Source of the DNA: Paracamarosporium sp. OC-R06-R3
Lineage: Eukaryota; Ascomycota; Dothideomycetes; Pleosporales; Didymosphaeriaceae
DNA: 64,000 bases
NCBI GenBank assembly: GCA_019828545.1
Contig: JACVRA010000310.1
Coordinates: 62,001 to 126,000, forward strand
Direction of reading: 5' to 3'
Part shown: one piece after another, positions 41,700 to 51,905 of the stretch
Position numbering within the stretch: the first letter of the stretch is position 1
Layout of the letters: each line of letters opens with the position of its first letter
Made by a program: the position numbers and the translations under genes
Notes under the pieces: model-generated
Database searches by the model: none
The model's input: only the letters and a program-made list of their open reading frames with translations
What the model was told of the DNA's origin: nothing

Positions 41700-43838
41700 A
41701 TGCGAGGACCAAGTTTTTCCGCCCTGGTGGCATGTTTGACGACCAATGTGATCGCATCTGTATCTCCGGGATGCTACACTGTTGATCTGCTTTCCGAAAG
41801 CGCTCCCACAACTGGAAGTATTAACATTTTAGTACGGAATCATCTGGCGACATCTTCTTCGATCTGCCATCAACCCCACCGATTCCTTGTTAATGCTGAT
41901 AACGAAGTCAATAACACACGCTTCATTGCATACGCTGGACCTGTCGCTCTCGAGATATCAAGCACACAGAATGATTCACCAACTGAGAGGCAATGCTTGG
42001 CCACTTTCAACACCATATTGGACGAATGTGTTGGCCACAACTTCGCCGGTGGAAGTTTCAACCACGATGATATGGAGTACAGTCTACACCTCCGGTCCGA
42101 ACACCCAGTGCCTGAGAATGAGCGTAGTCTGGAAGCTCGTGCAAGAAGTAGGTCCAGAATAAGGCCTAAAACCAGGCCTATACCCAAGCCCAAGTCAAAA
42201 TCGAAGACGAAGCCAAAGTCAAAGACGAAATCGAGATCGAAGACAAAGCCGAAATCAAAGACGAATTCGAAATCAAAAACACAAAAATCAAAGACGAAGC
42301 CGAAATCGAAGTCACCTCCTAAGTCGACAACACAGACCAAGATAAAGATTGGGCCTACAAAGAACTGCAAAAAAATCGCTCTGGCCATGCAAAGGTCGTC
42401 TAAGAAGGGTAAAATCGTTCGTAATATCGAAGAAGTTCGTGGCGGCTTTGTCGGAAGTAGAGTGGATATCAACAGCAGGGGAGAGCTTACAAAGAGGCTC
42501 GATGATGACGACGATTGGTACAATCCCACTGATGAAGACACAAGCACCAACCATATGGGATATCCAAAAAAGGGGTCGGCTTGCGGCATAATTTTTGATG
42601 CGCTCCGTTACCCGAAAGCAGCGTCGATGGTGCGTACTATCTGTTAGAAAATAACAGCTGTTACATGTGGCTACTATCTCACTTCACCATTACTAACCCT
42701 GCATCAAAAACAGCCTCCTAATGCTCCATATTATTCAATTGACCATCCTGACGGTTGGTGTGAGAGGATCGAATTTCGAGAAACTACGACTGCCATCTTG
42801 GGAAAAGGAAAATACCATATTGAGCACATATTAGAATGGCAGACCGTGGCGAAGTTCTTCGACTGGATGGACCGGAAAAAAGAAGGGGAGGGGGAAACAT
42901 ACACAAACCCAGACCTAAGCAAGAATAGAGAAGACAAGTTCAGCTTTTGTCAATACTGGGTGGATCAGTGGAAAGGTAGCTATCAGAAGGATCTTACCAT
43001 CAATGGCAAGACTCTGCAGCCACTCGATCATATGGCACAGGCCTATCCCGGTGTTGAGAATCGCGAAGAGGAGTTCGTGTGGCTTCAGGCATCAATGAAC
43101 ACTCCAGCAAAGAGCAACGTAAGTAAATCTGTCCAGATGTAGATTATTCGGTAAGACTCACATTGTCAGATGTGGAGCTACAAGGGGACGAAAGACGATG
43201 CGGGTACCCTCCACAACGCGGAAAAGATGCGCGAATATATTACCGGCAAGAAAACGGTCGTCAAGGGAAAAAATCCAGAAAAGGTAGCAGCCGAACTCGT
43301 TGATGGAGCTAAGATAGCTTTGCTGAAACTTAAAGCCCTATTGGGCGCCCGCAAATACATGCGATCAAAGAACGTCAGTAGCATTTTTAAGAAACAGAAG
43401 GAAGAGATTGGTAAGATGCTGGAAGCCATCGATGATGAATTGCCCAAGCACCCCCGGGGGCCTCCCTCAGGTTCAAAAACATACGAGCCATGGATCAAAC
43501 AAGACTTGGGCGAGCATTGGACCGAGTACATGAACGAGCGATTCAAGATCGCACATACACGAACGCATAACGACATGGATACTTACTTGAAACTTATCGA
43601 CGATACATGGTGCGAGGGCAGGCCCAAGTCAAAGCCTGGTTCTCCAGCTAATTCCCGTCCTGGGTCTCCAAAGCCTGGTTCCCGGCCCGCTACTCCAGAA
43701 CCTATTGAAAGCCTTGCAGATCTATTTGGAGCCATAGATCTGAATGATCCAAAGAAAAAAGACCTTTGTAGGTTCCTCGCTAAGGTACAAAAGGAATGGA
43801 ACACGGAGAAACGAATTCCCTGGGAAGCACCCTGGTGA
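41700..43838 (+). CDS. Secreted protein with a Lys/Ser-rich tract and a conserved-looking C-terminal domain
   Basis: Three exons, 41700-42629, 42714-43118 and 43170-43838, all phase 0, 667 residues. A signal peptide (MRGPSFSALVACLTTNVIAS) begins it. The N-terminal domain has several Cys (GCYTVDLL, ICHQPH, QCLATF, DECVGHNFAGG). Residues about 150-215 are a very basic low-complexity tract of KPKSK/SKTK units, preceded by RSRSRIRPK-like Arg/Ser sequence. The C-terminal half reads ACGIIFDALRYPKAASM, GWCERIEFRETT and YHIEHILEWQTVAKFFDWM. That layout (EHxLEWQ) occurs in some large fungal secreted proteins, including chitinase-associated ones; I cannot name the domain. A Pro/Ser-rich linker (GSPANSRPGSPKPGSRPATP) lies near the end. 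No glycosidase active site is present. Possible secreted interaction factor; function unknown. Confidence 0.72.
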
Positions 43839-45109
43839 TTAGCCTTCGAAAATATTGACGGAGAAGCTTGTATTCCAATTCATCAACAACAATCAGGCAC
43901 GCATCGATGCGCTCCATCTTGTCATTTTTTGGAGTTCGATTTGGGAGGAGTTTGGTGGATTTGTATTTCATTCATAAACCCATACTCATTGCATAACTGT
44001 TTTATAGGTATTTTGGTAGCATTAGAATAGGTTGATCTTGGAATATCATTCTTGCCGATAACTTCAATTCTCAATCTTTCATTTATTCCTACCTCCTCGA
44101 ATTATCCGCCCCTATGACCCGTTTCATTTCGGATGTAGTCATGTTCAAACAAAAGTGAGCAGGCAATGATTCTCTTCTAAAGGCTCCAGTTTAACTCAGA
44201 AGGCTCAAAGCCCTTAAAGTTTCACCCATGAAGAGATCACTGGATTCTGCCTGAGGTTACGGCAGAACTTGTGATCACTGTGAGATGATCAAGTCTGCTG
44301 CTAGCTGATGTTCATCACTATACGATTGCTAAGTCATACTGGACCGTTAGCAATGAGATGGACTCTGATGCACATATAATATCTATTACTGTATGCTACT
44401 CTACATGTCAAGTCCGAGGCGGGGTTGCTTGGCTTGCGTTGAACAAGCCGCATCGGGTTGCTTGCAGCCCTAGCCGATGGGCGACGGCAAATCAACATTG
44501 ATTCCATCGATGTTTACCCTGTACTGGAACAGTGTGCGGGCAACAAAATTTCATCTACTGCTTCAGCGGAGCGGTCGCGGAAGCATCGACTGAAATGAAG
44601 ATAATTTTATGACTTCTTGGACGTCTATTCTACTCAATCATATGATATATAGAGCTGAAGCCAGTGCAAACGAGCAGACACAATTCAGACGGTACGGCCA
44701 GGGCTAAGGGACAATGTTCGATTCGAGTCCGGCAGATCCGTGCTCTTTGTATCAGGATGATTGAGACTAGTAGGTGTATTTGTAGCAGAATCTTGGGATT
44801 CAATGATACTAGGGATTCAATGATATGTCGACACCACTTCAGTTCTCCCTCATCGGGCTTTCGTACCTCACGGAACTCGATCTTCTCGCCCTGCAACGTC
44901 TGCCAATAAATACGACCTGGGTCCTACAGCTAGCATTTACAATACTCATTTATTGGGTGTCCTGGGGTAACACGGAGAAAATGTGTCCTACCCAGATAGT
45001 CAGATATATATGCTGTTTATCAAACTATTTTACCAGCAAAAGAGTATCCTATACCAGCCATATAAGCCGATTTATTCCAATTCAACACACATGTTTGATC
45101 CCACATACA
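43839..45109. other. Intergenic with the second member of a repeat pair
   Basis: Convergent spacer of about 1.3 kb, AT-leaning. The 44.84-44.91 kb repeat is listed separately. No gene seen. Confidence 0.5.
44835..44910 (-). repeat. Repeat pair member 2 (partner at 41.26-41.35 kb)
   Basis: Minus strand carries GCAGACGTTGCAGGGCGAGA, then GAGGTACGAAAGCC and GATGAGGGAGAAC, aligning with the 41.3 kb copy over about 60 bases with scattered mismatches and one 3-base gap. Confidence 0.5.
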
Positions 45110-45478
45110 TCACTCGTCCCTAAAGCACCCCAGAAGATTCTTGCACAAGTTAAGAGCAGTTTGCTTTGCCTCTTCCTCAGGAACTTTTATCTCATTCGGC
45201 TGCTCATCCCACTTTAGCTGGACGATGGTGGCCCAATTCTTAACCTCGGTCTCCTCGGGGTTGCCAGCCTTGACAGTGAGCGCGAAAATTTCTTTCGATG
45301 TCCAACTTCGGTAAAAGCGGACAGTGGTACCTTGAGCGTCAGGTGCGTTGGTAATAGCCATCCACTTGTCGTCCATGTCTCGAGGCATAAAACCTTTTAG
45401 CATCTTCTCGTAGTCTCTGTGCGAGACGGCGCGATCCCATTCTGCCGTTGCTGCATTTTCAAGAGGATACAGCTTCAT
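45110..45478 (-). CDS. Small conserved-looking protein, unknown function
   Basis: 122 residues, intronless, start at the ATG 45478. Compact and charged, with a likely alpha/beta fold: MKLYPLENAATAEWDRAVSH, then PRDMDDKWMAITNAPDAQGT, VRFYRSWTSKEIFALTVKAG and IVQLKWDEQPNEIKVPEEEA. The pattern DMDDKW-x(n)-V-x-FYRSWT-x-xEI resembles small fungal proteins I have seen but cannot name. No signal peptide or membrane segment. Composition and even codon use favour a real gene. Confidence 0.6.
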   Translation of the reverse strand: MKLYPLENAATAEWDRAVSHRDYEKMLKGFMPRDMDDKWMAITNAPDAQGTTVRFYRSWTSKEIFALTVKAGNPEETEVKNWATIVQLKWDEQPNEIKVPEEEAKQTALNLCKNLLGCFRDE

Positions 45479-46304
45479 TTTTGGAGGGTCCAGGTACGAT
45501 CGCCGTTAAGCCTGCTCTGATAGGGAGAGAAGGAGAGGTATGCAGTTGATGTGGAGATGCCTGATTCGTTGGTGGACACCTGCTTCGGACGACAGCCACG
45601 GACAGACCTGAGGGTGAGATGAAAAGTTGACAGGTTCGGCAGGAGGATTCGATATTGTGCGGTGAGCCTTCTGGAACAAGTGTAGGATGTTCGGCTGAAA
45701 AAGTATGTGTTGTTGTGTCGGTGTTGTACCTGGCAGCCACTAAGGTTATCCGCCCCACGCGCCATGCTGGATAATCACTAGTCTAGATTTCGGTTTATTC
45801 TGCATTTTCGAGCCTCGATCAAAATTACTACGTTGCTCCGCTATGTCCCTATGTTGTAGATCAGATCTGGTCGTGTCCCTCGATCCAGTTACCAACTTTC
45901 TGTTTAGTTACGCACTCACAGTGATTTCGCAAGCATACTACGTCACTATCTTTCCGTTTACACAGCATCTTACTAGTCAGTTCATAGATACTTTTTTTTT
46001 GAGGTGTCACACCCCTTCATCAACTATCTAGTAGAATTTAATGCCACCGAGATGTGTGTCGTGGCTCCTGGAGATTAGAGGCGCCCGATCTCAATTCTTT
46101 GGGGCTGCTGATAGCGGCTCATCTCCACTCGCTCGGTGTCACGATTAGCGCCCTTTTACGCTGTTCGGCCGCTACCCATAGCGGCCGAGGAACACTGAAC
46201 TACAGCTATTCAGCAATATGAATAAATGCTCAAGCCATGGAAGGCTTAAGCAGTAACAAAGCATCTTGTGGCCTTCCTCGCTTTTGCGAATTCACGACCT
46301 CATC
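45479..46304. other. Divergent intergenic region
   Basis: Spacer between the small minus-strand gene and the FAD oxidase, presumably holding both promoters. Nothing distinctive read. Confidence 0.5.
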
Positions 46305-47659
46305 ATGGCTGGTAACCCCTCCGTGCTCATCATCGGCGGTGGCGCCTTTGGAACTTCGACGGCGTATCACCTTTCACATCGCGGATACACGAAAGTCACG
46401 GTTCTCGATCGCTTTGCTGCTCCGTCTAAGGATGCTGCAGCTACCGATCTCAACAAGATTGTGCGCTTCGATTATCCGAATCCTCTGTACAGCAAGCTTG
46501 GCGTTGAAGCGATGAAGATTTGGGAAGCGCCAGGCAACTTGTTTTCCGGGCTGTTCAGAAGGACGGGTTGGATCATGAGTGCGCATGAAATGACGGCTGG
46601 CTTCTTACAGTCGGCCTATGAGACATCGAAGAAAGCAGGTCGCGAAGGCGTGAGGTTCATCGGTGTCGACGAGACGAAGAAGATGTGGCCGCAGTTCACT
46701 GGTAACTTTGATGGATGGACAAATCTTTGGAGCCCGCAAGCTGGATGGGTAAGTAGTCTGCATTGTAGCGTCTGGCTCACAAGCTCTGACAATCTCTCCA
46801 GGTTCCATCCGGGCAAGCTCTACTTCACATGGCAACTGCAGCGCAAGCAAATGGTGTTCATTACGTTAGCGGTGATGCGGGTTGGGCTAAGAAGCTGATA
46901 TACGATGACAGCGGAAAGTGCATCGGAGCTCTATCAAACAACGGTCAGGCCCACTTGGCAGATATTGTTATCCTCTGCACTGGGGCAAACACGGCGGCTT
47001 TGATTGAAGCCAAAGACGAGATTGTCGCTCGCTCGCATTGTGTCGGGGTAATCCAGCTGACGCCTGAGGAAGTACAAAAGTACAACGGCCTGCCAATTGT
47101 TGACGACTTCGAGCAAGGCATCTTATTCCCACCGGACGAAAACGGGCTTCTGAAGCTATGTAGCTGCCGCTTCATCACCAACTATTACAACTCGCACGTC
47201 CCTGGCGCCTCGTTGGGTCACTCCCACGAGGATCACGCCGAGGATGGTGTGCCGCGCCAGATCGAAGAGGAGATGCGCGAGTTCGTGCGCGACATGATAC
47301 CTGAGCTTGCTGACAGGGAGTGGGTTTCGACGCGGATGTGCTGGGATGGCGATACCAAAGACGTCAACTTCCGTGTGTGCCCGTCGCCGTCTCATGGCAA
47401 TCTCTTCATCGCGACAGCGGGCTCAGGACACGGATTCAAGTTCATGCCGGTGATTGGAAAGTATGTCGCAGATCTCATTGAAGGCAAGCTGAGCGAGGAC
47501 TACGCAGATCTGTGGAAGTGGCGGTTTGGACAGGTGCCGCCCAAGACGGGCAAGGAACCGCATCCGTGGCCGCAGAGGGATCTCGGAGAACTGGATGGAT
47601 GGAAGGGGCGGAACAAACGAGTCGTTAGTTTGTTCCAGCCGATAGCTGCGAAGCTGTAG
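46305..47659 (+). CDS. FAD-dependent amine/amino-acid oxidase (sarcosine / pipecolate / fructosyl-amino-acid oxidase family)
   Basis: Two exons, 46305-46748 and 46802-47659, in phase, 433 residues. Start ATG at 46305 sits just before the Rossmann motif SVLIIGGGAFGTSTAYHLS. Family motifs: ATDLNKIVRFDYPNPLYSKL (the DxNKIxRxDY signature of this subgroup), MCWDGDTKD (position of the Cys that carries covalent FAD in related oxidases) and TAGSGHGFKFMPVIGKYVAD near the C-terminus. It would oxidise an N-substituted or cyclic amino acid and make hydrogen peroxide; peroxisomal import is common in the family, but the C-terminus (IAAKL) is close to a PTS1 tripeptide only in a loose sense (AKL). A Zn2Cys6 regulator starts 153 bases downstream and a DAL5-like transporter follows, suggesting a small catabolic cluster. 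Confidence 0.88.
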
Positions 47660-47756
47660 GTAGAAACGTAGAGATTGGCGATGGTGGGGTGCATGAAATA
47701 GCCTCGCGCTAGCTATCAACCGAGGGATCATCCTCGTCCCCGTCCTCTGCCTCCCT

Positions 47757-47764
47757 TATAAATA
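47757..47764 (+). promoter_or_regulatory. TATA box of the Zn2Cys6 regulator gene
   Basis: TATAAATA 49 bases before the ATG at 47813, within the 153-base spacer after the oxidase stop codon. Confidence 0.5.
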
Positions 47765-47812
47765 GTCGTCCCCCAGTGAGCATGTACGTTTTGCAGTCAC
47801 CACATCGATTCC

Positions 47813-49861
47813 ATGCCCCCAGCTAGTCGTCGCTCCACCACGATCGCATGTCGTCGATGCAATCGGAAGAAGGTTAGGTGCGCAGGAGGCGACAGTTGGC
47901 GCAACCTTCCATGCAATCACTGTCTCTCTGCGGGCTCCGAATGTGCTTATCCTACCCGCGAGCGCAACGTTACCATCCCAGAAAGCTATCTGCACGCTTT
48001 ACAAGCCGCCGTTGCCCAATCCAATGTGGAAGCTGGACGAGAAGCAAGTCGTGCACAGCCAGGAACCCCTACCGCTACAGCTCAGCCTGTGCCAAATCCA
48101 TCGAGGTCCCGCTTCATCGAAAATGCTACAGCGGATGCCTTCGTGTCTCGACTAAGAAAGCTAGGTGCCGATAGGTCCGACCCAAGCATCACCGCAAGAG
48201 AGGGCGATGAGCAGGCCAGCGTCGAGCTTGCTGAGCATAGCGAAATACCAAAGTACGAGTACTTCTCTTTGTTATCGGATCAGGACACCTCCAACATCAC
48301 GCTCAAGCTCCCTCCCTACCCATATGCCATCTGTCTTGTCGACCAGTTTGAAGCTTACATGGGGTTTGAGTATCATTGGTATCTCCGCAAGTCGTTCCGG
48401 CAAAGACTGGAATCTACATACTCGAACCCTAGCCTCGAAACGTCGAAGGATAGAACGTGGCTATGCCGCCTCCTTGTTGTGCTCGCCCTAGGCGAAACTT
48501 ACAATAGCCGCGTAGCTCCCTGGATTGAGCTACGTGAGAACCCAACTACATCTCGCGCCAGTCAAAGTTCGACTTTTGCGCCGCCACCACCTGGTGTTGG
48601 ATTCTTCGAACAGGCCATGTCGCTTTTCAAAACACCATGTGAGGAAGTCACATTGGATCACGTAGAAGCGCTAAACCTAATCGCATTCTACTCCTATTCC
48701 CTGGATCGCCGGCGGAGCGCTTACATATATGCGGGATTATCAATGCGCATCGCGTCTAGTCTCATGCTACATGTTCCTACTACTAATCAAGCGACTACAG
48801 TACTGGAATCGGAGCACCGCCGGCGCTTGTGGTGGACGACGTATCTGTTAGATGCAATGACCGGTTCAGAAATGGGAATCAACTCCACTTTTGATTTTGA
48901 CGAGATGCAATCAAAATTTGGGCTTCCTTCCGATGCTGAGCTATTGCCAGAGGACCGCGAAGAACTAGCTCCGGCTTCGATATTCACAGCGTACATTCGC
49001 TTGTGTTCAATTCGCGCTGAGATACTCTCCCTAACCAGTTTTGATATATCACATGTTAGTTATGAGCAGATCCAAGACACTCTAAGACACCCGATCATCA
49101 TTCTCGAAGAGTGGCGAAGCTCATTGCCTAGCGCAATTGATTTCGACTTCGAAGCCGACATTCCACAGCATATGCTAGCACTACAAGAATGTCGAGGGCT
49201 AGCTTCACTGTATATCCGTTTCCATCATGTGAGTACCCGCTAATCTATCGTATTGTTTCGTAGCTTATCCCAAACCTAGTGTTTTATTCTACTGCTTCGA
49301 CCTCTTATGCTCCGGTTCTTTTCATCCACGATCTGCGGAGACCCTAGGGATACCGATACCGATATCCTTATTGAATTTTGCAATCGTTGTATTGATATGG
49401 CAAGGCATAACTTGAACATTCTTGTCGCTCTGTGGCAGATCGACCGAATAGGTAGCTCTGATTTATGACTTCAAGAACCAAATCATAATGCTGACGCCTT
49501 GGTTCTAGCAAAATTCGGGTTCTGGGAATCACTCCATTTATTCTCCAGCATCAAAATGTTTCTCATGGCGAGTGTAATCGACGCTACCTGTCCTCTGAGT
49601 ATCGTATACAAGGATCCTGAAGACAAAGCGCTTTATCAACATGCGAAACTACTCTTGCAGGAAATGGCAAACGTTGGAAATATGGCATCTCGTGGGCACC
49701 TTAACCTGCTAGAGGAACTAGAGCATCTCCGTGACCTTGTCACTACGCGGATCCAATCCAATTCTACCAATGGACTGGTGATACCTGACCTGGATGTCGA
49801 CATTGATAGCTGGTTACAGATGTTGAATGCATCGCCTACAGATTATTTAATGCCTTCCTAG
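47813..49861 (+). CDS. Zn2Cys6 fungal transcription factor, likely regulator of the oxidase/transporter cluster
   Basis: Three exons, 47813-49228, 49280-49451 and 49509-49861, in phase, 646 residues. The N-terminal binuclear zinc cluster is IACRRCNRKKVRCAGG, then LPCNHCLSAGSECAYP, spacing C-X2-C-X6-C-X10-C-X2-C-X6-C, with a longer central loop than the commonest five residues. The Fungal_trans domain covers about residues 180-400: PYPYAICLVDQFEAYMGFEY, ALNLIAFYSYSLDRRRSAYI, YAGLSMRIASSLMLH and EHRRRLWWTTYLLDAMTGSE. The C-terminal part is helical (CFILLLRPLMLRFF, KFGFWESLHLFSSIKMFLMA). Placed between an amine oxidase and a transporter on the same strand, it is probably the local regulator; that is inference from position. 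Confidence 0.87.
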
Positions 49862-50152
49862 GATAGTCGAATCTTTCTTATCGCAATCCGGGCGCTAACA
49901 ATGTCACCGAAAATTAAGGAAAAGCGTTCCCCACCGGACGCTAATGCTGATACCGATTTGCGGGGTTGCGCTTTTCGGGCGCTAAGCCATCCGACCGAAC
50001 GTAGGGATTGGCCAGGGCCAATATCCGCGATTCAGCATGTTATCACAGAGCAGGATGTGTTCTTATATATTGGAAGTCACCCATATGGCCTCAGTATCAC
50101 ACCATCTGTCGACACTTTTGGTTCCACTTTTCACTTCGTCGTCAAAGAAAGA

Positions 50153-51905
50153 ATGAACCCCACCTCGCCCAATCTCAAGGTGGCCGAGAAGGAAGGGCTG
50201 GCACTGCAAGCTACCGAGTCCAATGCGGAGGTAAATATCTCACATTTGAGATTACCACCCGAGTCTCTTCGCCATTTATCATCAGAAGAGCTGAAGAAGG
50301 CTGAACGCCGGTTGGTACGCAAGATCGACGTTCGACTGATGGCTACCTTGATCGTCATTTACATCATGAACTATCTGGATCGCAATGCCATAGCCGCTGC
50401 AAAGATATCCGGGATAGAGGACGATCTTGAGCTCACAGACTCACAATTCCAAACAAGCGTCTCTATACTCTTCGTTGGGTGAGCCAACCAGTAGCTCGTG
50501 GTGTACAATACTTATTTTGCTAGATATATTCTAATGCAAGTACCTTCGAATCTATTCCTCAATAAGATTGGAAAACCTTCACTGTACTTGCCCAGCTGTA
50601 TGGCCGTATGGGTGAGTATCAACACAGGTGCTCGTCCAATAGATCCGCTTATACCTGGATAGGGCGTTCTTTGCGGTGCAACAGGTGCTGTTCAAGGCTT
50701 TGGTGGTCTTGTAGCTTGCAGGTTTCTCCTTGGGTTTGTGGAAGCAGCCTATTTTGTATGCATAACCCACGACAACCGATTGTTCGTGACTGACGTAAAA
50801 CAGCCCGGGTGCATGAGCTGCTTGACAGCGTGGTACACTCGCAAAGAGCTAGCTTTTCGGACAGCATTGCTCTATTGTGGATCACTCATATCTGGTGCAT
50901 TTTCAGGTCTCATCGCTGCTGGCATCACCGCCGATCTTGACGGTGCTCTTGGAATCGCAGCTTGGAGATGGCTGTTCATTATCGAGGTAAGTAACTACCT
51001 CCATACTTCACAATGTGTAGCAGAGCTAACGATTCCTTTTGTATAACAGGGAGCCATCACCGTTGCCATTGCGCTCTCGTCCTTTCTTATTCTACCAGAC
51101 TTCCCCGCAAATACAAGATGGATCGTAGGACAAGAAAGAGATCTTGCGCAGTGGCGGCTCGTTGCTGACGTTGGCCAGGATGATTGGGTGTCGTCCGAGG
51201 AAGAGTCCTTTTTCCTTGGCTTCAAACAATGTGTTACCGATTACAAGACTTGGTTCCTCGTCTTACTTATCTTCGGCGCTGTCTCTAGTGGCACGATCAG
51301 CTCGTACTTCCCCACCGTGGTCGCAACTCTTGGCTATGGGAAGACCGAAACCCTCCTTCTGACCGCTCCGCCTGCCTTATCTACTATCTTGTATCGTCGC
51401 TCTGCTCGTCTCTTTCAACGCAGATCGCACCGGAGAGCGCTACTTCCACTTCACGGTACCGTTATGGACGTCCATTGCCGGTTTCATCATCTCAGCCTCC
51501 GTCGTCAACCTTCCCGCGCGCTACTTCTCAATGATGATCATGCTGCCGGGCGTCTATACGGCCTTTACCATCGGTCTTACGTGGGCTGCCAACACGCTGC
51601 CGCGTCCTCCCGCCAAGCGCGCAGCTACCATGGCGCTATGCAATTGCATCGCAAACTGTTCGAGCATATACGGTCCATTCTTGTATCCCAAGTCTACGGC
51701 GCCACGCTTCTTGATCGCGATGGGCGTCAATGCGGGGACCTCACTTATGTCCATCATCGTTGCGACCATGTTTAGGTTCTTGCTAATTAGGTTGAACAAG
51801 AAAATGGATGTCATCGAGGGCACAACGCCTAACGCTGAGTTGAGAAAGCAGGGTGCAGACAGCGAGCATGTTGTAGCTGAGAAGGGGTTTCGGTACCTGT
51901 ACTAA
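50153..51905 (+). pseudogene. DAL5-like MFS transporter (anion:cation symporter family) with a frameshift
   Basis: Five exons are visible: 50153-50478, 50524-50611, 50663-50755, 50804-50986 and 51050-51905. Helix and loop motifs are those of allantoate/nicotinate-type permeases: YIMNYLDRNAIAAAKI, YILMQVPSNLFLNKIGKPS, CRFLLGFVEAAYFPG, WYTRKELAFRTALLY, WRWLFIIEGAIT, then TISSYFPTVVATLGYGKTET. In exon 5 the sequence GCCTGCCT at 51370-51377 shifts frame inside the TAPP-YLL helix start: residues before it read in one frame (to TAPP), those after it (YLLSCIVALLVSFNADRTGE onwards to the stop at 51905) in another. No GT-AG intron fits. A 4-base tandem duplication is the simplest cause; a sequencing error is also possible. 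Otherwise the protein is complete. Confidence 0.8.

Noticed and set aside
41870..42589. 239-codon minus-strand frame with Phe/Asp repeats
   Set aside because: Antisense reading of the Lys/Ser-rich tract of the secreted-protein gene.
44700..44735. GTTCGATTC near 44716 as a tRNA T-loop
   Set aside because: Flanking bases do not form the five-base T stem and no A box lies upstream.
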